Positions 1 to 8,169 of a stretch of DNA of 27,900 nt are shown piece after piece. The DNA comes from an uncultured Actinomycetes bacterium. Its GTDB lineage: Bacteria > Actinomycetota > Actinomycetes > S36-B12. The notes beneath the pieces are model-generated. The model was not told the origin of the DNA. It saw only the letters and a program-made list of their open reading frames with translations, and searched no databases. Positions within the stretch are counted from its first letter, which is position 1; each line of letters opens with the position of its first letter. Both the position numbers and the translations under genes were made by a program. The stretch spans positions 1 through 27,900 of the forward strand of contig CAIXFB010000352.1 of assembly GCA_903918595.1 (NCBI GenBank), read 5' to 3'.

Positions 1-1
1 C

Positions 2-1495
2 CGGCTCTCTGGTCGCGGCCCCGGTTTCGGCATCCCCAGTTGGAAAGTCGATGGCATGGATCCCCTCGCCGTCTACCTCACCATGCAAGAAGCACTCGAA
101 TACATGCGCTCTGGCCGCGGACCTGCTGTCATTGAGGCCGATGTCTACCGCTTCTTCCACCAGAACGGCCCCTTCCCCGGCAGCGCATTTCGTTACCGCA
201 CCAAGGAAGAAGAAGCCTCTTGGCGGGCACGCGACCCGATCGATCAGGTATCTCGCAACCTGGTTCGTCGCAGCATCGTGACCCAAGACCAGATCGACGC
301 ATTCATTGCCAATGCCCAAGCCACCATGGCTGAGGTGACATCCGTACTACTCGAACCGCTTCCTGGCGGCAAACCCGACGAGCGCCGTATCAAGCCATCT
401 GAATGGCCCGATCACAACTTTGTGAATGTTGGAGTCCGCGGTGATCTCGCCGAACTCAACGGCGCTCGCTTCGAAGATCGCGCTGAGTTCACAGGTGAAC
501 TCGCAGAGGTGAAGTTCATTGATGCGGTGGCCGGTGTGATGGGCCGTCGCATGGAACTCGATGAGCGCATTGTGGTCATGGGCGAAGACATCCATCGCCT
601 CAACGGTGGTACCAATGGTGCAACGCGGGGCCTGAAAGACGCTTACCCCGACCGCATTCTCGGTACTCCAATCAGCGAAAACGCTTTTACTGGCCTCGCC
701 GGTGGCATGGCGCTCGATGGTCGCTACCGCCCAGTTATCGAGTTCATGTATGCCGACTTCATGTGGGTTGCAGCCGATCAGCTGTTCAACCAAATCGGTA
801 AAGCCCGCCACATGTTCGGTGGCACCGGCGATGTGCCCGTAGTGCTGCGCAGCAAAGTTGCCATGGGCACCGGTTACGGATCCCAGCACTCAATGGACCC
901 AGCCGGCATCATGGCGACCAACCCGGGATGGCGCATCGTTGCTCCGTCGAACCCCTATGACTATGTGGGGCTGATGAATACGGCGCTGGCCTGCCAGGAT
1001 CCTGTCGTCGTTCTTGAACATGTTGATCTCTACAACTCAACCGGCATTGGCCCAGTTGAGGACTACGACTACTACCTGCCCGTTGGCAAAGCTGCGATCG
1101 TGCGAGCAGGTTCCGAAGTGACGGTCATCAGTTACCTGGCCATGACCAATTACGTGCTCGACGCAGTCGCAAACGTTGGCGACATCGACGCGGAGGTCAT
1201 CGACCTGCGCTGGCTTGATCGCGCGAGCATCGACTGGGACACCATCGGTGAAAGTATCAAGAAGACCAACAACGTGTTGATCGCCGAACAAGGCGCACGC
1301 GGAACCTCCTACGGTGGCTGGCTCGCTGATGAGATTCAGCGTCGCTTCTTCGATTGGCTCGATCAGCCGGTGCAGCGTGTGACCGGTGGTGAGGCCTCTC
1401 CCAGCATCAGCAAGGTGCTGGAGCGAGCAGCCATCGCTAAGAACGAAGAAGTAGAGAGCGCGCTGCGCGCCATGATGGGAGATGGCAATGCCTGA
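2..1495 (+). CDS. 2-oxoacid dehydrogenase E1, fused alpha and beta parts (5' truncated by window edge)
   Basis: Thiamine-diphosphate-dependent decarboxylating E1 component of a pyruvate or branched-chain 2-oxoacid dehydrogenase complex, acting in the cytoplasm with the E2 encoded next. The reading frame is open to the left edge, so the gene begins outside the window and 497 residues are visible. The first 70 or so look like the end of an E1 alpha chain (GMDPLAVYLTMQEALEYM, then GPAVIEADVYR). From about residue 165 follows a full E1 beta module: VMGEDIHRLNGG, GTPISENAFTGLAGGMAL, then GYGSQHSMDP, whose His is in the usual active-site position, and a C-terminal transketolase-like domain. In many bacteria alpha and beta are separate genes; here they are one polypeptide. 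The stop overlaps the E2 start region, implying co-translation. Pyruvate, branched-chain or a pathway-specific 2-oxoacid are all possible substrates. No E3 gene is in the window. Confidence 0.9.
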   Translation, partial: RLSGRGPGFGIPSWKVDGMDPLAVYLTMQEALEYMRSGRGPAVIEADVYRFFHQNGPFPGSAFRYRTKEEEASWRARDPIDQVSRNLVRRSIVTQDQIDAFIANAQATMAEVTSVLLEPLPGGKPDERRIKPSEWPDHNFVNVGVRGDLAELNGARFEDRAEFTGELAEVKFIDAVAGVMGRRMELDERIVVMGEDIHRLNGGTNGATRGLKDAYPDRILGTPISENAFTGLAGGMALDGRYRPVIEFMYADFMWVAADQLFNQIGKARHMFGGTGDVPVVLRSKVAMGTGYGSQHSMDPAGIMATNPGWRIVAPSNPYDYVGLMNTALACQDPVVVLEHVDLYNSTGIGPVEDYDYYLPVGKAAIVRAGSEVTVISYLAMTNYVLDAVANVGDIDAEVIDLRWLDRASIDWDTIGESIKKTNNVLIAEQGARGTSYGGWLADEIQRRFFDWLDQPVQRVTGGEASPSISKVLERAAIAKNEEVESALRAMMGDGNA

Positions 1496-2714
1496 ACTGC
1501 TGCGCATGCCTGAAGTTGCTGCTGGCGCGACCAGCGCTGTTCTCTCCATCTGGCCAGTTGCAGCTGGCACCGAGTACCCACTCGGTGAAATTATCGCGAC
1601 CATCGAGACAGATAAGGCCGTGGTTGACGTTGAAGCAGAGTCCGCTGGCTACATCGTGCGCACACTCGTTGCTGAGGGTGCCGAAGTTGCTATCGGCGCA
1701 CCCATTGCACTGATCGCAACTCCCGGTGAAAAAGTGGACGACGTTGATGCAGCTCTTGCAGCACTTGGTCTTTCAGACGCAGCGGCAAAGGCCGCACCCG
1801 CTGCAGCACCGGTTGAGATAGCCAGTCCGCTTGATGCCATCGACACCACACAGGGCGATCGCCTCTTTGCTAGCCCACTTGCAAGGCGGCTTGCACGCGA
1901 GCGTGGCATCGACCTAGCCACCTTGACCGGCACCGGTCCAAATGGCCGGATTCGCAGGCGCGATGTTGAGGCTGCTCCGGCAACAGTTGTAGCGCCAGCA
2001 GCTGCATCCACACCTGCACCAACGGCTAATGCCGCGGGTTACACCGATATTCCGCATTCACGGCTGCGCAAAGCTATTGCAGCTCGACTCACTTCGAGCA
2101 AGCAGACAGCACCGCACTTCTACCTTCGCGGCAGCGCCAACGTAGATCGGCTCCTCGCATTGCGTGCGGAGATCAACGAGGGTGAAGAGTTGCGGGTCTC
2201 CGTCAACGATCTTGTCCTAAAAGCCGTAGCCCGTGCGCACACTTTGATTCCAACAGTCAACGTGATTTGGACTGATGAAGCGATTCGGATGTTTGGCACG
2301 GTCGACATTTCGGTGGCGATTTCCACCGAGCAAGGACTCGTCACACCGGTTCTCCGCGACGTTGACGCTATGACCCTTCGCCAGATTGCAATCGCCACCA
2401 AAGACTTTGCCACTCGGGCCAGGGCCGGTGCTCTTCGCCAGCACGAACTAGAAGGTGGCAGCACCAGCGTGACCAACCTCGGCATGTTTGGCACTGAGGA
2501 GTTTGCGGCGATCATCAATCCACCGCATTCCTCCATCCTGGCCATCGGTGCAGCACGCAAGATGCCGGTTGTGGTGGGCGATGAGATCGCCATCGGCCAC
2601 GTGATGAACGTGACAATGTCGGTTGATCACCGCCCCATCGATGGAGCGACCGCAGCTGAATGGATGAAGGTCTTTATCGGATTACTTGAATCGCCGGCAA
2701 AAATTCTTAGCTAG
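1488..2714 (+). CDS. Dihydrolipoamide acyltransferase (E2) of a 2-oxoacid dehydrogenase
   Basis: Lipoylated acyl carrier and acyltransferase core that moves the acyl group made by E1 onto CoA. Domains in order: one N-terminal lipoyl domain (residues 1-80, lipoyl lysine in ETDKAVVDVEAE); an Ala/Pro-rich linker; a peripheral-subunit-binding domain (about 125-165, FASPLARRLARERGIDL, then GTGPNGRIRRRDV); a second linker; and the catalytic domain with the DHRPIDGA active-site motif (HxxxDG) near the C terminus. About 408 residues is normal for a single-lipoyl E2. The frame also has an ATG at 1482, but GGGAG at 1477-1481 sits directly against that codon and is well spaced for 1488, so I prefer 1488. 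It overlaps the E1 stop by 8 bases. The 3' end overlaps the convergent CMD gene by 8 bases. Acyl specificity is not readable. Confidence 0.92.
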   Translation: MPELLRMPEVAAGATSAVLSIWPVAAGTEYPLGEIIATIETDKAVVDVEAESAGYIVRTLVAEGAEVAIGAPIALIATPGEKVDDVDAALAALGLSDAAAKAAPAAAPVEIASPLDAIDTTQGDRLFASPLARRLARERGIDLATLTGTGPNGRIRRRDVEAAPATVVAPAAASTPAPTANAAGYTDIPHSRLRKAIAARLTSSKQTAPHFYLRGSANVDRLLALRAEINEGEELRVSVNDLVLKAVARAHTLIPTVNVIWTDEAIRMFGTVDISVAISTEQGLVTPVLRDVDAMTLRQIAIATKDFATRARAGALRQHELEGGSTSVTNLGMFGTEEFAAIINPPHSSILAIGAARKMPVVVGDEIAIGHVMNVTMSVDHRPIDGATAAEWMKVFIGLLESPAKILS

Positions 2715-3345
2715 CCGAAGATTTAGCCCAGTAATCGCCCTGCGCCTTGGTCTCCTCAAGCGCGCCACGGTCCTCAAAACCCGGTGCCATGGAGGCCGCG
2801 GTTCCGGCCATGTACTCGTGGTGGTCAATACCGAGGAGTCGGATCCAGCTCTGCTGTCCGAAGGTGAGACCAATACAGCAACCAAGTTCTACGAGCGCCT
2901 CTTCTGAATAGTGCGCGTGCAGCTCGGACCACATGTGATCCATGTCAACACTGCTCGGACCCCAAGCGATTGCCTGCGCATACCGCAGAGCCGCCTTCTG
3001 CTCGGGTGAATACAGCTCCGAGTTCTCGAAGTTGAGGAGGTCGTCGTACTGCATTTCTTGCAGCCCGGCGCCTATTGCTTTTTCTGATCGCTGGTTTCCA
3101 CAGAACTCGCAGGTGACGGTTCGCGAAATGTAGACGCGGCATAACTCTTTGGTGGCGTGATCGACTACACCCTCATGGAACAGCTTCTTCCACGAGTCGG
3201 CAAAGAACCAGAACGAGTTCATGGAGTGGGCACGCACTGCGGAGGACTCCGGGCGTGGCGTGCCATGTTCTGCGCAACGCACCAATTCGGCCTGCATGGC
3301 CTCGTCTACCTGATCAAACGGGACGTATGAAATGCGCTGCGCCAT
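2707..3345 (-). CDS. Carboxymuconolactone decarboxylase / AhpD-fold family protein
   Basis: A 212-residue all-helical protein of the CMD/AhpD-like family. Members are ring-opening decarboxylases, alkylhydroperoxidase partners or poorly characterised peroxidase-related proteins. The central segment has VDHATKELCRVYISRTVTCE followed by FCGNQRSEKAIG, giving a Cys79-x-x-Cys82 pair in the helix where AhpD proteins carry their redox cysteines. It lacks the usual CxxCxxxH spacing to a histidine, so peroxidase activity is uncertain. The start has a clear ribosome site, AAGGAG (complement of 3352-3357), 6 bases before ATG. The gene is divergent from the molybdenum hydroxylase genes, and the LacI-type operator lies between them, so it may be co-regulated. 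Whether it is a decarboxylase on the same pathway or a stress protein cannot be told. Confidence 0.85.
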   Translation of the reverse strand: MAQRISYVPFDQVDEAMQAELVRCAEHGTPRPESSAVRAHSMNSFWFFADSWKKLFHEGVVDHATKELCRVYISRTVTCEFCGNQRSEKAIGAGLQEMQYDDLLNFENSELYSPEQKAALRYAQAIAWGPSSVDMDHMWSELHAHYSEEALVELGCCIGLTFGQQSWIRLLGIDHHEYMAGTAASMAPGFEDRGALEETKAQGDYWAKSSAS

Positions 3346-3412
3346 GACTGACTCCTTGTGTGCTGAATTTCGGCCCCGTTACGAGGACAATAATGACGTA
3401 GTGTTCTAGGCT

Positions 3413-3430
3413 TTCGCAATCGATTGCTAA
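3413..3430. promoter_or_regulatory. LacI-type operator, site 1 (core 3416-3427)
   Basis: The perfect 12-base palindrome GCAATCGATTGC at 3416-3427 is flanked by TTC and TAA, which gives TT/AA pairing beyond one mismatch. It lies in the intergenic region between the CMD gene (-) and the 2Fe-2S gene (+). The same core is found before livK at 16167-16178 and, with one mismatch, before the FAD oxidoreductase at 6096-6107. A central CG step with A/T-rich flanks is typical of LacI/PurR-family operators. On the minus strand TTGCGA (complement of 3415-3420) could be a -35 element for the CMD gene, with CATTAT as -10 at 18-base spacing. That promoter is tentative. Confidence 0.75.
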
Positions 3431-3468
3431 AACTCGTTGAGGAAAGCTGAAGTGAGGTGATGGGCAAC

Positions 3469-3942
3469 GTGGAACAGACATACTCGGTGCTTGTCAACGA
3501 AACTTCGTGCGAGGTGACCTGCGACCCTGAGACTCCCCTGCTCTGGGTGCTCCGTGACTCACTCGGCCTTATTGGCACTCGGTTTGGCTGTGGTGCTGGA
3601 ACGTGTGGCGCATGCACGGTCCACCTTGATGGAATCCCGGTCCATTCCTGCGATACACCCATGTGGTCAGTCGGTACCAAGCGCGTCACCACCATCGAAG
3701 GCATGTCTCTCGGAGATGAGCCGCACCCGGTCCAAAAGGAGTTGATTGACTGCCAAGCCGGCCAATGCGGCTACTGCCTTTCCGGGATCATCATGCGAGC
3801 AGCACCCTTGGTCGATGCGGCTCGTGCAGGTGGCGCCATGCTCGATCGAGAGTCTGTGTGCACAGCCCTCGATGGCAATCTGTGCCGGTGCGGTGTGCAC
3901 AACCGAATCATCGACGCAGTCGTTAAGGCATCGAACCCATGA
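3469..3942 (+). CDS. 2Fe-2S subunit of a molybdenum hydroxylase (IorA / nicotinate dehydrogenase small-subunit type)
   Basis: Electron-transfer subunit carrying two 2Fe-2S clusters, passing electrons from the molybdenum site encoded by the next gene. The N-terminal plant-ferredoxin-type domain shows CGAGTCGAC, with a fourth Cys in HSCDTP. The C-terminal helical domain shows QCGYCLSG and LCRCG, so all eight cluster cysteines are present. The product is about 157 residues, normal for the family. The frame can start at GTG 3457 or ATG 3460. However, GAGGTGAT at 3454-3461 is an unusually complete Shine-Dalgarno match 7 bases before GTG 3469, and related proteins begin only a few residues before the first strand, so I choose 3469. 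It shares a 4-base ATGA overlap with the large subunit. The operator at 3413-3430 is directly upstream. Confidence 0.95.
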   Translation: MEQTYSVLVNETSCEVTCDPETPLLWVLRDSLGLIGTRFGCGAGTCGACTVHLDGIPVHSCDTPMWSVGTKRVTTIEGMSLGDEPHPVQKELIDCQAGQCGYCLSGIIMRAAPLVDAARAGGAMLDRESVCTALDGNLCRCGVHNRIIDAVVKASNP

Positions 3943-6050
3943 ACGCCCCCGCGAACCTTTCGCCATCCCTCACCGCGAACCCGCTGCTCTCGGACTGGAT
4001 CCGGTTCACTGATGATGAGGCCGTAGAGGCACTGACCGGAAAAAGTGAACTGGGACAAGGTATTTCGACAGCGCTAACCCTTGTTGTGGCTCGCGGTCTC
4101 GGACTTAATCCAGCTCAGGTGCGCATGGTGGCGCCCACAACTGTGATCAGCCCTGATGAGGGCTTTACCGCCGGCAGCTTGTCCGTTCAGCACTCTGGTT
4201 CTGCTCTTGCACAAGTCTGCGATCGGGTGCGCGAGCTCTTTCTCACTGAAGCCCGCCAACACATGGGAAGCGATCAGGTTCAGCTCGTCAACGGAGAATT
4301 CACTGACGGCGCTCGAACGCTGACGTATTGGGATATGGCTCTTAATGTTGATCTCGACGTTGCAACTGCAGACCTCACCGGAGGAGTCACTCCCGCGAGC
4401 GAGACCACCGATCTCCCCCGGATCGATCTGGCCGACAAAATTCTCGGTCGACCCCGCTACCTCCAAGACCTGCGTTTCCCTTCGCAGTCATTTGGTCGCG
4501 TGATTCGCCCACCTTTTCGCGGAGCAACCATTGACCAGGTCGACGTAGCCATCACCAGCGCGCACCTCGGCGTGCAATCGGTGGTCATCGACGGTTCCTT
4601 TGCCGGAGTAGTGGCTGATTCGGAGATCCATGCGATCGAGGCCGCTGAAATACTGGCTCAGGCGATCACGTGGACCGGAACGAGCGATGCGCTTTCTCAC
4701 GCTGACCTCGTCGAGTTTGTCGTTACCGCGCCCACGGTCGATGCGCCGCTGATGGAAAAGGCGACTACAGACAACGCCACTGCGGAGAATTCCGATCACA
4801 CACTGTCCGCGCGTTATTCGCGTCCGTTCATTGCGCACGGTTCAATCGGAACCTCAACGGCCATCGCGCAGTGGCGCGGCGATGAACTCACGGTGTGGTC
4901 ACACACCCAAGGCGTATATCCACTGCGCACCGACCTGGCCCGAGCGCTCAACCACGACATCGAATCAATCACCGTGCACCATGTCGAAGGTGCCGGCTGC
5001 TACGGCCACAATCCAGCAGATGATGCCGCTTACGATGCGGTGCTCTTGGCCCGCTCGGTTCCTGGTTCACCCGTCTTGGTCTCGTGGACGAGAGAAGATG
5101 AGTTGGGTTGGGGACCATTTGGGCCGGCAATGGTCGTTGATCTCGCTGCATCTTTCACTGCCGACGGGAAAATCACCAGCTGGGACTGGAACGGCTACGG
5201 GAATGGGCATTCCAGCCGGCCAAGCACTCTGAGTTCGCCCTCTCTTCTGGCTTTCGGTGACCAAGCGGACGGCATACCCATCCCTCCCTCGAATGATCCG
5301 CCGTTAGTAACCGGAGGGGGCACAGCACGCAATGGGCGCCCGCTCTATGACATTGAAACGATTACCGGCTCGATCCACCGGCTCGACGTCATGCCGATCA
5401 GGGCATCTGCTTTGCGCTCGCTCGGTGCGCACCTGAACGTCTTTGCACTCGAATCACATATCGATGACATTGCACACCAACTCGACGTAGATCCACTCAC
5501 CTACCGTTTAAGCCAACTCAGTGATCCGCGCGGCATCGCGGTACTAGAAAAAGTTGCAGTCATGAGTGACTGGGGCAATCGTCTCTCCGGCGAATCAGCC
5601 GGACGGGGACTCGGGTTTGCTCGCTACAAGAACTCCGGGGCTTGGTGCGCGGTGGTAGCCGACATCACTGCTGAGGAAACCGTTCGAGTAGATCGGTTAT
5701 GGATTGCCGTCGACGTGGGCGCAGTGATCACCCGAGATGGTGTGCTCAACCAGATCGAGGGTGGTGCCATTCAATCTGTGAGTTGGACCTTGAAGGAAGA
5801 AGTGCGGTTCGCAGATGGCCGGGTTACCTCGAGTGATTGGGAGACCTACCCCATCATCCGGTTCAGCGAAGTGCCGCACATCCAGATCGAGATCATCGAC
5901 CACCCCGACCAACCCTCACTCGGTTCAGGAGAATGCTCTATGGGACCCACCGCAGCGGCTCTAGGCAACGCGCTGTTCGATGCGATCGGCGTGCGGGTAC
6001 GTAATTTGCCGCTCTCCCCAGCGAACATCGTCACTGCGATGGACGAGTAA
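3939..6050 (+). CDS. Molybdopterin-binding large subunit, IorB / nicotinate dehydrogenase subunit B type
   Basis: Catalytic subunit of a xanthine-dehydrogenase-family hydroxylase, which adds a water-derived hydroxyl to an electron-poor carbon, often in an N-heterocycle. At 703 residues it has the rearranged order of the IorB branch. A segment that is C-terminal in classical enzymes comes first (GKSELGQGISTALTLVVARG, then SPDEGFTAGSLSVQHSG). The a/b hammerhead follows (GRPRYLQDLRFPSQSFG), then the Mo-cofactor region with VEGAGCYGHNPADDAAYDA and VSWTREDELGWGPFGPAMVV. GSGEC near residue 665 supplies the likely catalytic Glu. I see no Tat signal, membrane segment or cytochrome c motif, so the enzyme is probably cytoplasmic. 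It overlaps the 2Fe-2S gene by ATGA. Unlike xanthine dehydrogenase operons there is no FAD subunit, so the electron acceptor is unknown. The substrate is also unknown. Confidence 0.92.
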   Translation: MNAPANLSPSLTANPLLSDWIRFTDDEAVEALTGKSELGQGISTALTLVVARGLGLNPAQVRMVAPTTVISPDEGFTAGSLSVQHSGSALAQVCDRVRELFLTEARQHMGSDQVQLVNGEFTDGARTLTYWDMALNVDLDVATADLTGGVTPASETTDLPRIDLADKILGRPRYLQDLRFPSQSFGRVIRPPFRGATIDQVDVAITSAHLGVQSVVIDGSFAGVVADSEIHAIEAAEILAQAITWTGTSDALSHADLVEFVVTAPTVDAPLMEKATTDNATAENSDHTLSARYSRPFIAHGSIGTSTAIAQWRGDELTVWSHTQGVYPLRTDLARALNHDIESITVHHVEGAGCYGHNPADDAAYDAVLLARSVPGSPVLVSWTREDELGWGPFGPAMVVDLAASFTADGKITSWDWNGYGNGHSSRPSTLSSPSLLAFGDQADGIPIPPSNDPPLVTGGGTARNGRPLYDIETITGSIHRLDVMPIRASALRSLGAHLNVFALESHIDDIAHQLDVDPLTYRLSQLSDPRGIAVLEKVAVMSDWGNRLSGESAGRGLGFARYKNSGAWCAVVADITAEETVRVDRLWIAVDVGAVITRDGVLNQIEGGAIQSVSWTLKEEVRFADGRVTSSDWETYPIIRFSEVPHIQIEIIDHPDQPSLGSGECSMGPTAAALGNALFDAIGVRVRNLPLSPANIVTAMDE

Positions 6051-6071
6051 CAAACGAATTTCCGTTATGCC

Positions 6072-6110
6072 CAGACATCACCCGGCTCAACTTCTACAAT
6101 CGATTGCATG
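6072..6110 (+). promoter_or_regulatory. Promoter with overlapping operator, predicted leaderless transcript
   Basis: CAGACA at 6072-6077 (four of six matches to the -35 consensus) and TACAAT at 6095-6100 (five of six to the -10 consensus) are separated by exactly 17 bases. Transcription would begin about 7 bases beyond the -10, at A6108, the first base of the ATG of the FAD oxidoreductase. No Shine-Dalgarno sequence precedes that ATG, so the mRNA is predicted to be leaderless, a common mode in actinobacteria. The operator-like ACAATCGATTGC at 6096-6107 covers the -10 element and the start site, a classic repressor position. Confidence 0.65.
6096..6107. promoter_or_regulatory. LacI-type operator, site 2
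   Basis: ACAATCGATTGC differs by one base from the perfect GCAATCGATTGC of sites 1 and 3 and retains the 10-base palindrome CAATCGATTG. It ends immediately before the ATG at 6108. It matches the other sites in core sequence and in lying at the front of a gene of the same apparent pathway. Confidence 0.72.
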
Positions 6111-7679
6111 ACTCAGGACCTCACCGCTGACATCGTCGTTGCTGGCGCCGGACATAACGCCCTCATCGCGGCTGCCTATCTCGCCCGGGCCGGCAAGAGC
6201 GTGATCGTCGTCGACACCAGACCAATCCCAGGTGGTGGCGTAGCAACCGAGGAGTACCTACCCGGCTATTTCATGGACAGTTGCTCAACCGGTCACACCA
6301 TCATTCAAAGCAATCCGGTCATCAAGGACGACTCACTCGGACTCATTCGCGACCACGGACTGGCCTATGTGGACCCAGATCCAGTTGCTCGCGTTGCCTT
6401 CCCGGATGGTGAACAAATCGGCATGCACTTGGACCCGCAAGCAACGTACGATGAGTTCGCTCGGTTCTCCACCCGCGATGCTGACCGTTACTTCGAGATG
6501 CTTGAAGACTGGGAGCAGGCAAAGTCTGCGTTCTCCAAGGCCAATAACACCCCGGTCGGCTGGGGCCCATCATTAGATGCACTTCTTGATGAACTCCCCA
6601 ACGGCGGAGTCTGGCGGCGCAGACGCGCTCTGAGCGCTGTCGATGTGATCCGGCACGAATTCACCGAGGAACACATTCAGGCATTTCTGCTCTGGGAGGC
6701 CTGCCAGACCTTCGGTTCCGTCGATCTTCCTGGCTCCGGAGTGCTTCCCTACTCGATCATGGGCGGGCGGCAAAAGCGCAGCTGGACGATTCCTTTGGGT
6801 GGCTCGGGCCGCCTCACCGACGCTCTTGTCTCCGTGATCGAAAACCACGGCGGTCAAATCTTCTGCAACACCAACGTGTCTCGGCTGCTGCTCGATGATG
6901 GCCGGTGCGTGGGCATCGAAGCAACCGACGGGCGGCAGTTCCATGGGCGTGAAGGCGTGCTCTCCACGATCCATGTGAAGCACCTCATCGACATGGCACC
7001 AGCCGAGGCGTGGGGCGACTCATTCACCTACGGCGTTGAAACCTACGACATCGGCATCCCGCTGCTTGCGATGTTCCTCGTGATGAACGAGGTGCCCACC
7101 TTTGCAGGGCTTTCCCCTGCCGATACCGCGGTGAGCAGCGGTCTTGCTCAGTGGCCCCAGCGCGCGGTGGAACTCGTGCGCGATATCCGTGACCGCAAGC
7201 CTGTGACCGAATCGGCATGGACTCTTGTTGCAACGCCCACTCTGGTTGACCCCGCGCGGGCACCCGAAGGCATGCATACCGTCAAAGTGCTGGTACCTGT
7301 TTCACATGTTGCTCCTTACGGTGCAGCCAACTGGGATGACGCCAAAGAGCGGTTTGCCGATGAAATCGTCGAATATGTGAGTACTGCAATTCCCAATGTG
7401 AATTCATCCACCATCGAGGCACGCATCGTGAAGAGCCCACTTGATATTGAACGCTGGAATCCGCACATGATCAACGGCTGCGCTCATGGCGGAGATAAAG
7501 GCGTGCCTTTCAGCGGTCCGCTTCGGCCTGCCCCCGGCTGGGCCGGTCACGTGATGCCGATCCCCGGCCTCTACCAAACCGGAGGCACAACGCACCCCGG
7601 CGGCTCCATCACCGGATCACCTGGGCGCAATGCCGCAATGGTGATGATGAAGGATCTGGGCCTGGAATTTCCTGGGTAA
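6108..7679 (+). CDS. FAD-dependent oxidoreductase, phytoene-dehydrogenase-like (PYROXD2-like)
   Basis: A 523-residue flavoprotein of the CrtI/amine-oxidase superfamily (COG1233 type). The N terminus has the dinucleotide-binding motif GAGHNALIAAAYLARAG followed by VIVVDTRPIPGGG, which begins at residue 12 and so fixes the start. The C terminus has GLYQTGGTTHPGGSITGSPG, the usual second FAD-binding segment. HNAL after GAG is typical of the PYROXD2-like branch rather than true carotenoid desaturases, and there are no carotenoid genes nearby. The substrate is unknown; dehydrogenation of an amine or a C-C bond in the pathway is possible. It follows the molybdenum subunit by 57 bases but has its own promoter and operator. 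The stop lies 16 bases from the convergent OsmC gene. Confidence 0.88.
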   Translation: MTQDLTADIVVAGAGHNALIAAAYLARAGKSVIVVDTRPIPGGGVATEEYLPGYFMDSCSTGHTIIQSNPVIKDDSLGLIRDHGLAYVDPDPVARVAFPDGEQIGMHLDPQATYDEFARFSTRDADRYFEMLEDWEQAKSAFSKANNTPVGWGPSLDALLDELPNGGVWRRRRALSAVDVIRHEFTEEHIQAFLLWEACQTFGSVDLPGSGVLPYSIMGGRQKRSWTIPLGGSGRLTDALVSVIENHGGQIFCNTNVSRLLLDDGRCVGIEATDGRQFHGREGVLSTIHVKHLIDMAPAEAWGDSFTYGVETYDIGIPLLAMFLVMNEVPTFAGLSPADTAVSSGLAQWPQRAVELVRDIRDRKPVTESAWTLVATPTLVDPARAPEGMHTVKVLVPVSHVAPYGAANWDDAKERFADEIVEYVSTAIPNVNSSTIEARIVKSPLDIERWNPHMINGCAHGGDKGVPFSGPLRPAPGWAGHVMPIPGLYQTGGTTHPGGSITGSPGRNAAMVMMKDLGLEFPG

Positions 7680-7683
7680 AGAG

Positions 7684-7721
7684 TGCGCCTGGGAGTTAGA
7701 TCGGAACTACTTCCCAGCGCA
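7684..7721. terminator. Hairpin between convergent genes, possible bidirectional terminator
   Basis: TGCGC and CTGGGA at 7684-7694 pair with TCCCAG and CGCA at 7712-7721 through one bulged C. The hairpin sits where the FAD oxidoreductase and OsmC genes converge and includes the last OsmC codons. There is no T tract on either side, so it could be a weak terminator or chance. Confidence 0.3.
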
Positions 7722-8169
7722 CATCAAGCCGAACGCCGGCATCCTTCATCAGGTTCATGACCGGACACCGAGCTTCGACCTCTTCGACGAGTTCTTCGAG
7801 GGATTCTTGGGTTTCGCTGGTGAAAACTCGCGCGTGCAACTTCACGGTTTGAAAGTGCGGGCGAACCGTCCGGTCACCGCTCCGGCCACGAATGTCGATA
7901 GTAGCCGCGCCAGCAAACTCGATGCGCTCATACTCAAACTCAAATTCCGTAGCGGTTCGACGGAACGTGACCGCCTCGCAACCACAGAGCGCGCCGAGTA
8001 CCGATTGCAGAGGAGTGGGACCTGATCCATCTCCCCCTGCAGATACCGGCTCATCCGTTACCTGCACTCCTGCTTCGGCGTAATCAAGCACCGTTCGCAT
8101 ACTTGCGTGCGTGGTCGCGGTTACCTGCCTGCGGCGAATGAACTCACCCGTGGGTTCAGTAACACTCAT
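7696..8169 (-). CDS. OsmC family protein
   Basis: A 157-residue OsmC/Ohr-superfamily protein. Characterised members are thiol peroxidases that reduce organic hydroperoxides in the cytoplasm. It has the expected central motif GGDGSGPTPLQSVLGALCGC at residues 45-64 and a second conserved cysteine in RCPVMNL (Cys135). The peroxidatic cysteine at 62 or 64 together with Cys135 would form the redox pair. The sequence is nearer the YhfA-like branch than Ohr. It is the last gene of the long minus-strand operon and overlaps the dehydrogenase stop by ATGA. It may protect against peroxides made by the flavoprotein or hydroxylase, but that is inference. Confidence 0.93.
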   Translation of the reverse strand: MSVTEPTGEFIRRRQVTATTHASMRTVLDYAEAGVQVTDEPVSAGGDGSGPTPLQSVLGALCGCEAVTFRRTATEFEFEYERIEFAGAATIDIRGRSGDRTVRPHFQTVKLHARVFTSETQESLEELVEEVEARCPVMNLMKDAGVRLDVRWEVVPI

